Source of the DNA: Fen-999 sp035654135 | GTDB taxonomy: Bacteria > Pseudomonadota > Gammaproteobacteria > Burkholderiales > Rhodocyclaceae | Assembly (NCBI GenBank): GCA_035654135.1 | Contig: DASRXN010000018.1 | Location: 1-18,835 of the forward strand | DNA length: 18,835 nucleotides | Direction: 5' to 3' | Part shown: in pieces, positions 7,570-14,741 of the stretch | Position numbering within the stretch: the stretch's first letter is position 1 | How the letters are laid out: each line of letters starts with the position of its first letter | Notes under the pieces: generated by a model | Database searches by the model: none | What the model was told of the DNA's origin: nothing | Seen by the model: the letters and a program-made list of their open reading frames with translations, nothing else | Made by a program: the position numbers and the translations under genes

Positions 7570-7595
7570 TCCATTTCCGAGATGACGGAAATGGA
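7570..7595 (-). promoter_or_regulatory. Perfect 10-bp inverted repeat over the DUF4197 ribosome site
   Basis: TCCATTTCCG (7570-7579) and CGGAAATGGA (7586-7595) are perfect inverted arms with a 6-base loop. In the minus-strand transcript the hairpin falls between the TPR stop and the DUF4197 start, and its 3' arm carries most of the GGAG ribosome site. There is no T run after it, so it is not an ordinary intrinsic terminator. A translational control stem, a stability or processing stem, or a protein operator are possible. Confidence 0.6.
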
Positions 7596-7597
7596 TT

Positions 7598-8395
7598 CTA
7601 ACGCCGGGCAGCGGTGGTGTCGGCGAGTCGCTTGGCCAGACGATCGGCCTCTTCGTTCTTGCCGTGGCCCCGGTGGAAGAGAATCAGGTTGTTCAGGCTG
7701 TCGACGACTGCCGGATCGTTGGCGCCCAACACCTTCTCGCGGATTTCCAGTGCGCGGCGATAGAAGCCCTCGGCTTCAGCCGTCTTGCCGGCGCTGTCGC
7801 AGAGGACTGCCAGATTGTTCATGGCTGTGGCAACGTCTGGATGCTCGGGGCCGAGGTTCTTCTCTCGGATGGCCAACGCCTCGCGGAACAGGGGCTCAGC
7901 CTCGCCGTAACGGCCCTGGTTCCAGTAGAGCAGGCCGAGATTGTTGAGGCTGCTGGCGACGCTCGGATGCTCGCGGCCGAAAGCCTTTTCGCGAATTGTC
8001 AGCGCCTGCTTGTAGAGCGGCTCGGTGTAGTCGAACCAGCCGCGGCTCCAGAAGAGTTGCGCCAGATTGTTGAGGCCCTTGGCTAGTTCCGGGCTGTCCG
8101 GACCGTGCACCTTCTCCTTGACCTGCAGCGAGCGGCGGTACATGCGTTCCGCCTCGTCGAAGCGGCCGCTTTCGTCGTAGAAGATGCCGAGGCGGTTCAT
8201 AACGGTCGCAACTGTCTCGTTGGCGAGGCTGGCCTTCTCGGCGCGCTGAAGGACCTGCTGGCACAGCGATTCGGACTGCTTGGCCGTCGTTTCCAGCCCG
8301 GCCAGGCATTGCCGGGCCTGGGCGTTCCAGCTTTGCTGCGCCTGAGCGGCAGCCGGCAGCAGCAGAACTACGAGAGCAGCGACGACGCCTTTCAT
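7598..8395 (-). CDS. Secreted tetratricopeptide repeat protein (kinesin light chain-type repeats)
   Basis: This 265-residue protein has a signal peptide (MKGVVAALVVLLLPAAAQAQ) and then about five TPR units of 42 residues. The clearest are NNLAQLFWSRGWFDYTEPLY, NNLGLLYWNQGRYGEAEPLF and NNLAVLCDSAGKTAEAEGFY, each followed by a helix ending A-x-x-I-R-E-K and a GPEHP-like turn. This is the 42-residue kinesin light chain form (TPR_10/TPR_12 type). Such domains bind other proteins, and this one would do so in the periplasm; no enzymatic domain is present. It starts one base after the stop of the TlpA-like gene, so the two are almost certainly co-transcribed. The role is not known. Confidence 0.88.
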   Translation of the reverse strand: MKGVVAALVVLLLPAAAQAQQSWNAQARQCLAGLETTAKQSESLCQQVLQRAEKASLANETVATVMNRLGIFYDESGRFDEAERMYRRSLQVKEKVHGPDSPELAKGLNNLAQLFWSRGWFDYTEPLYKQALTIREKAFGREHPSVASSLNNLGLLYWNQGRYGEAEPLFREALAIREKNLGPEHPDVATAMNNLAVLCDSAGKTAEAEGFYRRALEIREKVLGANDPAVVDSLNNLILFHRGHGKNEEADRLAKRLADTTAARR

Positions 8396-8396
8396 G

Positions 8397-8888
8397 TCAG
8401 AGCATCCCTTTTACGGTGGCTTCGAGTGCTTCGAGGCGCACGGGGCCCCAGTGGCTGAGGGCGATCTTGCCATCTGGGCCGATCAGGAACAGGCGCGGCG
8501 GCAGCAGCATCGGACCGAAGACTTCGGTATGCCGTGGCACGCTCATGGCCATTGGGTACGTATAGCCACGGCTCTTCAGGAAATCTTCGACCTGCGCGCG
8601 CTCGGTGTTGACCGAAATGGCGATGACTTCCAGCCCCTGGCCGTGGTAGCGCTCGTAGAGCTGCTGCAGGTCGGCCATCTCCTTGATGCAGGGCGGGCAC
8701 CAGGTAGCCCAGAAGGTGACCAGTACGGGCCGCTTCTTGAGGGTAGCCAGGCTCAGCGTCTTGCCGTCCAGCAGGCGGACGTCGAGGGCTGGCACCTCGT
8801 CACCGAGGCCGACGCCGGCTTGGGCCGAGGTAGCCAGGACCATCAACAGCAAGCTGCAGGCAAGTATTTGACGAATAAGGCGCAACAT
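8397..8888 (-). CDS. TlpA/ResA-like thioredoxin-fold protein
   Basis: The protein has 163 residues from the chosen start. A signal peptide or membrane anchor (MLRLIRQILACSLLLMVLATSAQA) leads into a thioredoxin fold with the active site W63-C64-P-P-C67 and a cis-proline segment (LLPPRLFLIGPDG). The CPPC dithiol and export signal fit TlpA/ResA-type reductases that keep periplasmic thiols reduced, as in cytochrome c maturation or copper handling. The middle insertion NTERAQVEDFLKSRGYTYP is normal for the family. The frame extends upstream to 9008, but those residues are polar and precede the signal sequence, so 8888 is preferred, although no good ribosome site is visible. It heads the minus-strand cluster and diverges from fdnG. 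Confidence 0.9.
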   Translation of the reverse strand: MLRLIRQILACSLLLMVLATSAQAGVGLGDEVPALDVRLLDGKTLSLATLKKRPVLVTFWATWCPPCIKEMADLQQLYERYHGQGLEVIAISVNTERAQVEDFLKSRGYTYPMAMSVPRHTEVFGPMLLPPRLFLIGPDGKIALSHWGPVRLEALEATVKGML

Positions 8889-8971
8889 CAGGGCAGGGAA
8901 ATGAAAAGAACGCCGGATTTTGCGCCCGGAGGCGGGAGCGACCGATTCAATCGACTTATGCTGGCAATAGC

Positions 8972-8985
8972 CAATTGACAATTGA
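8972..8985. repeat. Tandem CAATTGA heptamers in the tlpA-fdnG intergenic region
   Basis: CAATTGA occurs twice in direct succession within an AT-rich island between the divergent tlpA-like gene and fdnG. It could be part of an activator or repressor site. A sigma-70 -35-like TTGACA (8975-8980) is embedded, but no -10 box sits 16-18 bases downstream. Confidence 0.35.
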
Positions 8986-9011
8986 TAACCATTTTTCCCG
9001 CACTGCAAAAT

Positions 9012-9032
9012 GCATAAGCTTTTTCCTTATGC
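9012..9032. promoter_or_regulatory. Palindromic site GCATAAG-N7-CTTATGC upstream of fdnG
   Basis: Two perfect 7-base inverted arms with a 7-base spacer lie 67 bases before the fdnG start. The size and symmetry suit a dimeric regulator. It does not match the FNR box (TTGAT-N4-ATCAA) or NarL heptamers well. In RNA the same arms could form a leader hairpin. Confidence 0.45.
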
Positions 9033-9098
9033 CATAGTAGAAACGCTTTATCCTTGGTTGTGGGGACTGAGGTTCAACATGGAGGAAGGAAAACAATC

Positions 9099-12000
9099 AT
9101 GCAAGTCACACGGCGACAGTTCTTCAAGGTCTGCGCCGCCGGGATGGGGGGATCGAGCATAGCCCTGATGGGCTTCTCGCCGACCGCAGCCTTGGCGGAA
9201 GTCAGGACCTTCAAGCTCGCCCGTGCCACCGAAACAAGAAATACCTGTCCGTACTGTTCGGTGAGTTGCGGCGTCTTGATGTATTCCCTCGGCGACAAGG
9301 CGAAGAACGCCAAGGCCGAGATCATTCATATCGAAGGCGACCCGGACCACCCGGTGAACCGTGGCACGCTGTGCCCGAAAGGCGCCGCGCTGCTCGATTT
9401 CGTCCATAGCCCCAACCGCCTCAGGTACCCGGAGGTACGGGAAGCGGGCAGCAACGAGTGGAAGCGCATCTCTTGGGATGAAGCGTTCGGCCGTATCGCC
9501 AAGCTGATGAAAGAGGATCGCGACGCCAACTTCATCGCCAGGAACGCCGATGGCGCGACGGTGAACCGCTGGCTCTCCACCGGCTTCCTGGCGGCCTCGG
9601 CATCGAGCAACGAATCCGGCTACATCACCCACAAGTTCGTCCGCTCGCTGGGCGCTCTCGCATTCGACAATCAGGCGCGTGTCTGACACGGCCCGACGGT
9701 AGCCAGTCTGGCTCCGACGTTTGGCCGAGGTGCGATGACCAACCACTGGGTCGACATCAAGAATGCCGACGTGGTTCTGATCATGGGCGGCAACGCCGCC
9801 GAAGCGCACCCTTGCGGTTTCAAGTGGGTCGTTGAAGCGAAGAAGCACAACAAAGCGAAGCTCGTTGTCGTGGACCCGCGCTTCACGCGCTCCGCATCGC
9901 TGGCCGACTACTATGCACCGATCCGTACCGGCACAGACATCGCCTTCCTGGGCGGCGTCATCAACTACCTGCTGACCAACGACAAGATCCAGCACGAGTA
10001 CGTCAAGGCCTACACGGACTTCAGCTTCCTGGTGAAGGGCGAGTACGCATTCGACAACGGCCTCTTCGCGGGCTACAACTCCGACAAGCGCAGTTACGAC
10101 AAGTCGAGTTGGGGTTACCAGATGGGCAAGGACGGTTACGTGGTGACCGACCCGACCCTTCAGGATCCGCGCTGCGTGTTCCAGTTGATGAAGCAGCACT
10201 ACAGCCGTTACACGCCGGAAATGGTGGAGAAGATCTGCGGCACGCCGAAGGACCAGTTCATCAAGGTCTGCGAGACGCTCGCCTCGACGTCGACGCCCGA
10301 CCGCACCACGACCATCATGTATGCCCTCGGCTGGACCCAGCATTCGCAGGGCTCGCAGATGATCCGTGCCGGTGCGATGGTGCAGCTTCTGTTGGGCAAC
10401 ATCGGCATCGCCGGCGGCGGCATGAACGCGCTGCGCGGCCACTCCAACATCCAGGGGCTCACCGACCTCGGCCTGCTCTCCAACCTGCTGCCGGGCTACA
10501 TGACCCTGCCGGGCGAGAAGGAGACCGACTACCGCACGTATATCGACAAGCGCGCCACCAAGCCGTTGCGACCCAACCAGCTTTCCTACTGGCAGAACTA
10601 CGAGAAGTTCCACGTCAGCCTGATGAAGGCGTGGTTCGGCGACGCGGCCACCAAGGAGAACAACTGGGCCTTCGATTACCTGCCCAAGCTCGACAAGGTG
10701 CACGACGTGCTCCAGGTGTTCGAGGACATGTACCAGGGCAAGATGAACGGCTACGTCTGCCAGGGCTTCAATCCCCTCGCCTCGTTCCCGAACAAGGCGA
10801 AGCTGGGCGCCGCGCTGGCCAAGCTAAAGTACCTGGTCGTCATTGATCCGCTTGCCACCGAGACCTCCGAGTTCTGGAAGAACTTCGGCGAGTACAACGA
10901 TGTTGATCCGACGAAGATCCAGACCGCCGTGTTCCGGCTGCCCTCGGGCTGCTTCGCCGAGGAGGATGGCTCGCTGGTCAATTCCGGGCGCTGGCTGCAA
11001 TGGCACTGGAAGGGGGCGGAGCCGCCTGGCGAGGCCAGGAACGACGTCGAGATCATTGCCGGCTTGTTCACCCGGTTGCGAGACCTCTACCGCAAGGATG
11101 GCGGCGCATTCACCGATCCGATCCTCAACCTGACCTGGCCGTACCGGATTCCCGGCGCACCCTCCGCGGAAGAACTGGCGAAGGAGTATTCCGGCAAAGC
11201 GCTGGCCGATCTGCCGGACCCGAAGGATCCGACCAAGCTCATCAAGAAGGCAGGGGAGCAGGTGGATGGATTCGCGCAGCTGCGCGATGACGGTTCCACC
11301 GCCTGCGGCTGCTGGATATTCTCCGGCTGCTGGAGCCAGGCCGGCAACCTGATGGCCCGGCGTGACAACGCCGATCCTTTCGGCAACGGCCAGACGTTGA
11401 ACTGGGCCTGGGCGTGGCCCGCCAACCGGCGCATCCTCTACAACCGCGCCGCCGCCGATCCCGCCGGCAAGCCGTGGAACCCGAAGCGCAAGCAGGTCTG
11501 GTGGAACGGCACGGCCTGGACCGGTTCGGACGTGCCCGACTTCAAGCCGGATTCGAATCCGGCCGACGGCATGGGTCCGTTCATCATGAACCCGGAAGGC
11601 GTGGCGCGATTCTTCGCGCTCGACAAGATGAACGAAGGCCCGTTCCCCGAGCACTACGAGCCCTTCGAAACGCCGATCGACAGCAACCCGATGAACACCA
11701 ATCCGAAGGCGGTGAGCAATCCGGCCGCGCGCGTGTTCAAGGGTGACATGGAGGTGTTCGGCAAGAGCAAGGACTTCCCGTACGCGGCCACCAGCTATCG
11801 CCTGACTGAGCATTTCCACTACTGGACCAAGCACTGCCGGATCAATGCCATCCTCCAGCCAGAGCAGTTCGTCGAGATCGGCGAAGAGCTTGCCGCCGAG
11901 AAAGGCATCAAGGCCGGCGACAAGATCAAGGTGCGCTCCAACCGCGGCCAGATCGTCGCCGTGGCGGTGGTGACCAAGCGCCTGCGGGCGCTGACGGTCG

Positions 12001-12161
12001 ATGGCAAGAAGGTGCATCACATCGGCATCCCGATCCACTGGGGGTTCAAGGGCATGACCAAACCCGGCTACATCGCCAACACGCTGACACCGTTCGTGGG
12101 CGATGCGAACACCCAGACGCCGGAGTTCAAGTCGTTCCTGGTGAACATCGAGAAGGCTTAA
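9099..12161 (+). CDS. fdnG: Formate dehydrogenase-N alpha subunit, selenocysteine-containing
   Basis: One gene of 1020 residues is read through an in-frame UGA at 9684-9686 as selenocysteine 196, the same position as in E. coli FdnG (1015 residues). The N-terminus has a Tat signal, RRQFFK at 5-10, with cleavage near ALA-33. A [4Fe-4S] site follows at C50, C53, C57 and C92, then NQARV-U-HGPTVASLAPTFG and TNHWVDIKNADVVLIMGGNAAEAHP, which bind the molybdenum or tungsten bis-guanine-dinucleotide cofactor. The C-terminal dinucleotide-binding domain (IKAGDKIKVRSNRGQIV) is complete. It oxidises formate to CO2 in the periplasm and passes electrons to the beta subunit. The start at 9099 has GGAGGAAGG upstream. 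It could equally be named fdoG; the sequence does not separate the two isoenzymes. Automated callers would split it at the UGA. Confidence 0.97.
9684..9716 (+). promoter_or_regulatory. Selenocysteine UGA codon and bacterial SECIS hairpin
   Basis: Ten bases after the UGA (9684-9686) a hairpin forms. The lower arms are CGG (9697-9699) and CCG (9714-9716), with a bulged U at 9700. The upper arms are AGCC (9701-9704) and GGCU (9710-9713), closing a five-base AGUCU loop (9705-9709). The bulged U and the GU in the loop are the features SelB recognises in the E. coli fdhF and fdnG elements, and the spacing to the UGA matches them. Confidence 0.93.
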
Positions 12162-12171
12162 GGAGACCGAC

Positions 12172-13056
12172 ATGGCACTGCAATCGCTAGACATCGCGCG
12201 CCGCTCGGCCACCACCACCGAGAGTCCTTCGGTGCGCCAGACGACGGAAGTGGCCAAGCTCATCGACGTCACCACCTGCATCGGCTGCAAGGCCTGTCAG
12301 GCGGCGTGCATGGAGTGGAACGACATCCGCGACGAAGTCGGCAGCAACGCGGGCATTTATGACAACCCGCGCGACCTGTCCGCCGAATCCTGGACCGTCA
12401 TGCGCTACTCGGAAGTCGAGGAAAACGGCAAGCTGGAATGGCTGATCCGCAAGGACGGCTGCATGCACTGCGCCGAACCGGGCTGTCTCAAGGCCTGCCC
12501 GGCGCCGGGCGCCATCGTCCAGTACGCCAACGGCATCGTTGATTTCCACGAGGAATACTGCATCGGCTGCGGCTACTGCATCACCGGCTGTCCGTTCAAC
12601 GTCCCGCGCATTTCCAGGAAGGACAACAAGGCCTACAAGTGCACGCTCTGCTCCGATCGCGTCGCTGTCGGCCAGGAACCGGCCTGCATCAAGGCCTGCC
12701 CGACCGGCGCGCTGCAATTCGGCAGCAAGCAGCAGATGAAGGACTATGCCGAAGAGCGCGTTGCCGACCTCAAGGAACGGGGCTTCAAGGATGCCGGCCT
12801 CTACGACCCCCAAGGCGTCGGCGGCACCCACGTCATGTACGTGTTGCACCACGCCGACCGTCCGCAGCTCTACAACAACCTTCCCGACAATCCGAGCATC
12901 AGCCCGATGGTCGCGCTGTGGAAGGGCATCGCCAAGCCGCTGGCCACGCTCGCGCTGGCGGGTGTCGCGCTCAGCAGCCTGTTCCATTACATCACCAAGG
13001 GGCCGAACGAAGTCAGCAAGGAGCTGGAAGACGAGCTCGAAAAGGAGGAGGCCTGA
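12172..13056 (+). CDS. fdnH: Formate dehydrogenase-N beta subunit (four [4Fe-4S] clusters)
   Basis: This 294-residue protein has the same length as E. coli FdnH. Cysteine motifs for four [4Fe-4S] clusters are visible: C36-IG-C39-KA-C42-QAA-C46, CMHCAEPGCLKACP, CIGCGYCITGCPFNVP and CTLCSDRV with CIKACP. A single membrane helix (about 254-275, LATLALAGVALSSLFHYI) precedes a charged C-terminal tail. The protein carries electrons from the alpha subunit on the periplasmic face to the cytochrome b subunit; it has no signal peptide of its own and is exported with alpha by the Tat system. AAGGAGA lies 6 bases before the start, 10 bases after the fdnG stop. Confidence 0.97.
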   Translation: MALQSLDIARRSATTTESPSVRQTTEVAKLIDVTTCIGCKACQAACMEWNDIRDEVGSNAGIYDNPRDLSAESWTVMRYSEVEENGKLEWLIRKDGCMHCAEPGCLKACPAPGAIVQYANGIVDFHEEYCIGCGYCITGCPFNVPRISRKDNKAYKCTLCSDRVAVGQEPACIKACPTGALQFGSKQQMKDYAEERVADLKERGFKDAGLYDPQGVGGTHVMYVLHHADRPQLYNNLPDNPSISPMVALWKGIAKPLATLALAGVALSSLFHYITKGPNEVSKELEDELEKEEA

Positions 13057-13057
13057 C

Positions 13058-13681
13058 ATGATCCGCAATCCAAAAGACCTCACGCGCTACACGGCGCAGG
13101 AGCGTGCCAACCACTGGGTCGTGGGCATCTGCTTCATCCTGCTCGCGCTCTCGGGGCTGGCTTTCTTCCACCCCGCGTTCTTCCCGCTCGCGCAGCTTTT
13201 CGGCGGCGGCGTCTGGGCGCGCATTCTGCATCCCTACATCGGGGTGCTGATGGCCCTGTCGTTCCTGGCGATGTTCTTCCGCTTCAGGTCATTGAACCAG
13301 GTAACGCCGGCGGACAAGGAGTGGCTGTCGCGGGTCGGTGAAATGGTGGACGGCAACGACCACAACATGCCGGAACAGGGCAAGTACAACGGCGGCCAGA
13401 AGATGCTGTTCTGGGCACTGGCCGTGTGCATGCTGCTGCTCGTCGTCTCCGGCCTCGTCATGTGGCGCGCCTGGTTCAACCTGCCGGTCGGCATGGTGCG
13501 CTTTGGCGTCGTCATCCACGCCGCCACCGCGGCGGTGATGATCGGCCTGATCATGGTGCACATCTATGCCGCCATCTGGGTCAAGGGCACCATCCGCGCC
13601 ATGTGGTACGGCACGGTGACGCGCGCCTGGGCCAAGCAGCATCATCGCGCCTGGTATCGTCAGGTGACCGGCAAGTCATAA
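13058..13681 (+). CDS. fdnI: Formate dehydrogenase-N gamma subunit, cytochrome b556
   Basis: The 207-residue membrane protein has four hydrophobic segments. Heme b ligands H19 (ERANHWVV), H58 (LHPYIG), H154 (VIHAAT) and H168 (MVHIYA) correspond to H18, H57, H155 and H169 of E. coli FdnI. It takes electrons from the beta subunit and reduces quinone at the cytoplasmic side, so formate oxidation would contribute to proton-motive force. The ATG at 13058 lies one base after the fdnH stop with AGGAGGAGG just before it; a longer frame opening at 12746 lies inside fdnH and is not the gene. The operon ends here at a strong terminator. Confidence 0.96.
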   Translation: MIRNPKDLTRYTAQERANHWVVGICFILLALSGLAFFHPAFFPLAQLFGGGVWARILHPYIGVLMALSFLAMFFRFRSLNQVTPADKEWLSRVGEMVDGNDHNMPEQGKYNGGQKMLFWALAVCMLLLVVSGLVMWRAWFNLPVGMVRFGVVIHAATAAVMIGLIMVHIYAAIWVKGTIRAMWYGTVTRAWAKQHHRAWYRQVTGKS

Positions 13682-13699
13682 CCGAGGAGTGTTAATCTG

Positions 13700-13731
13700 A
13701 AAGCCCGCAGGTTCTTCCTGCGGGCTTTTTT
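13700..13731 (+). terminator. Intrinsic terminator after fdnGHI
   Basis: A perfect 12-bp stem, AAAGCCCGCAGG (13700-13711) and CCTGCGGGCTTT (13717-13728), has a 5-base loop and runs into six T residues. It lies 18 bases after the fdnI stop and ends 5 bases before the fdhE ATG. Confidence 0.93.
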
Positions 13732-13736
13732 ATGCA

Positions 13737-14648
13737 ATGACAACCGAAGCCCCCATCATCCCGATCAAGTCGGCCAGCCAGCCGCCCGCGATTCTCGCGC
13801 CCGAGGCCGACCTCTTCGCCCGCCGCGCCGCGCGCTTCGAACAACTGGCCGCAGGCCACAGCCTCGGCGACTGGTTGCGCTACCTTGGCGCCCTCTCCCG
13901 CGCCCAGGACGATGCACTGCAAGCGCTGCCGAACCTGCCCGTGCCCGACACCGCCGCGCTGTCTCGCGCCCGCGAGCACCGCATGCCGCCGCTGCCCGCA
14001 CAGTCGTGGCCGCGCGATGCCGCCTGGCACCAGTCGCTGCGCAGCATCGCCGCTGCCCTCATGTCCGCCGCCCCCGAACCGGCGCGCGCCGATCTCGCCC
14101 GCATCGCCACGTTGTCCGCCGACAAGCTGGAAACCATGGCCGAGCGCGTGCTGCACACCGAGTTTTATGGCGACGATGCGGCCCTGCTGCCCTACGTGGC
14201 GGCCGCACTGCAAGTGCTATGGACCGGGCTCGCTCGGAAAGTCAGTCGTGGCATCACGCCGCTCGACGTGCCGGGCGTCTGCCCCTGCTGCGGCTTCCTG
14301 CCCGTCGCCAGTGTCGTCAAGAATGTCGGCGAAGTCGGTAACTTGCGCTACCTGCACTGCGCGTTGTGCAACACCGAGTGGAACCTCGTGCGCGTGAAAT
14401 GCGCCGCCTGCGACGCCACCGAGGGGATCAGCTACCGCCAGCTCGAAGGCGAAGGCATCAGGCAGCCCGGCGCCTTGCGTGCCGAAACCTGCGATAGCTG
14501 CAAGAGCTACCTCAAGATCGTCTATCAGGAAAAAGGCGGCGTCGATCCTGTCGCCGACGACCTCGCCACCCTCGCCCTCGACATCCTCGTCGACGAAGCC
14601 GGCTACGCCCGCGCCGGCCCCAACCTGCTGTTCATGCCGGGCGGATAG
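13737..14648 (+). CDS. fdhE: Formate dehydrogenase accessory protein FdhE
   Basis: This 303-residue protein is near E. coli FdhE (309). The C-terminal half carries four paired-cysteine motifs: C182-PC-C185, C208-AL-C211, C222-AA-C225 and C252-DS-C255, the metal-binding treble pattern of FdhE, which binds iron. FdhE is a cytoplasmic factor required for maturation of respiratory formate dehydrogenase and interacts with the alpha subunit before export. The N-terminal half is helical and rich in alanine. The ATG at 13737 directly follows the operon terminator and no Shine-Dalgarno precedes it, since the only purine-rich stretch is inside the terminator stem. Translation is therefore expected to be weak or leaderless, from read-through or an internal promoter. 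The next gene starts about 90 bases on. Confidence 0.95.
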   Translation: MTTEAPIIPIKSASQPPAILAPEADLFARRAARFEQLAAGHSLGDWLRYLGALSRAQDDALQALPNLPVPDTAALSRAREHRMPPLPAQSWPRDAAWHQSLRSIAAALMSAAPEPARADLARIATLSADKLETMAERVLHTEFYGDDAALLPYVAAALQVLWTGLARKVSRGITPLDVPGVCPCCGFLPVASVVKNVGEVGNLRYLHCALCNTEWNLVRVKCAACDATEGISYRQLEGEGIRQPGALRAETCDSCKSYLKIVYQEKGGVDPVADDLATLALDILVDEAGYARAGPNLLFMPGG

Positions 14649-14741
14649 CCACAAAAGTCAGCCGTGATGGTACGCTAAGCAACGGTAGCTGTCGGCCATC
14701 GACGTCGCGATGTGCGCAGCCACCGGGCGTGGGGGAGGAAG

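Noticed and set aside
8975..8988. TTGACAATTGATAA as an FNR box
   Set aside because: Only the first half-site resembles TTGAT; the second half does not match ATCAA.
9684..9686. UGA in fdnG as a nonsense mutation or pseudogene
   Set aside because: The codon position, flanking residues and downstream SECIS hairpin all match a genuine selenocysteine site, and the rest of the gene is intact.
9048..10703. 551-codon open frame on the minus strand opposite fdnG
   Set aside because: It is a shadow of fdnG caused by high GC at third codon positions; its composition is low-complexity in Val, Arg, Gly and His, and it matches no family.
10824..12290. 488-codon open frame on the minus strand opposite fdnG and the start of fdnH
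   Set aside because: Same shadow effect; it runs across the fdnG-fdnH junction and has no ribosome site or domain.
14669..14682. TGGTACGCTAAGCA as a sigma-54 promoter before the hybrid kinase
   Set aside because: The GG and GC elements are two bases too close for a -24/-12 promoter.
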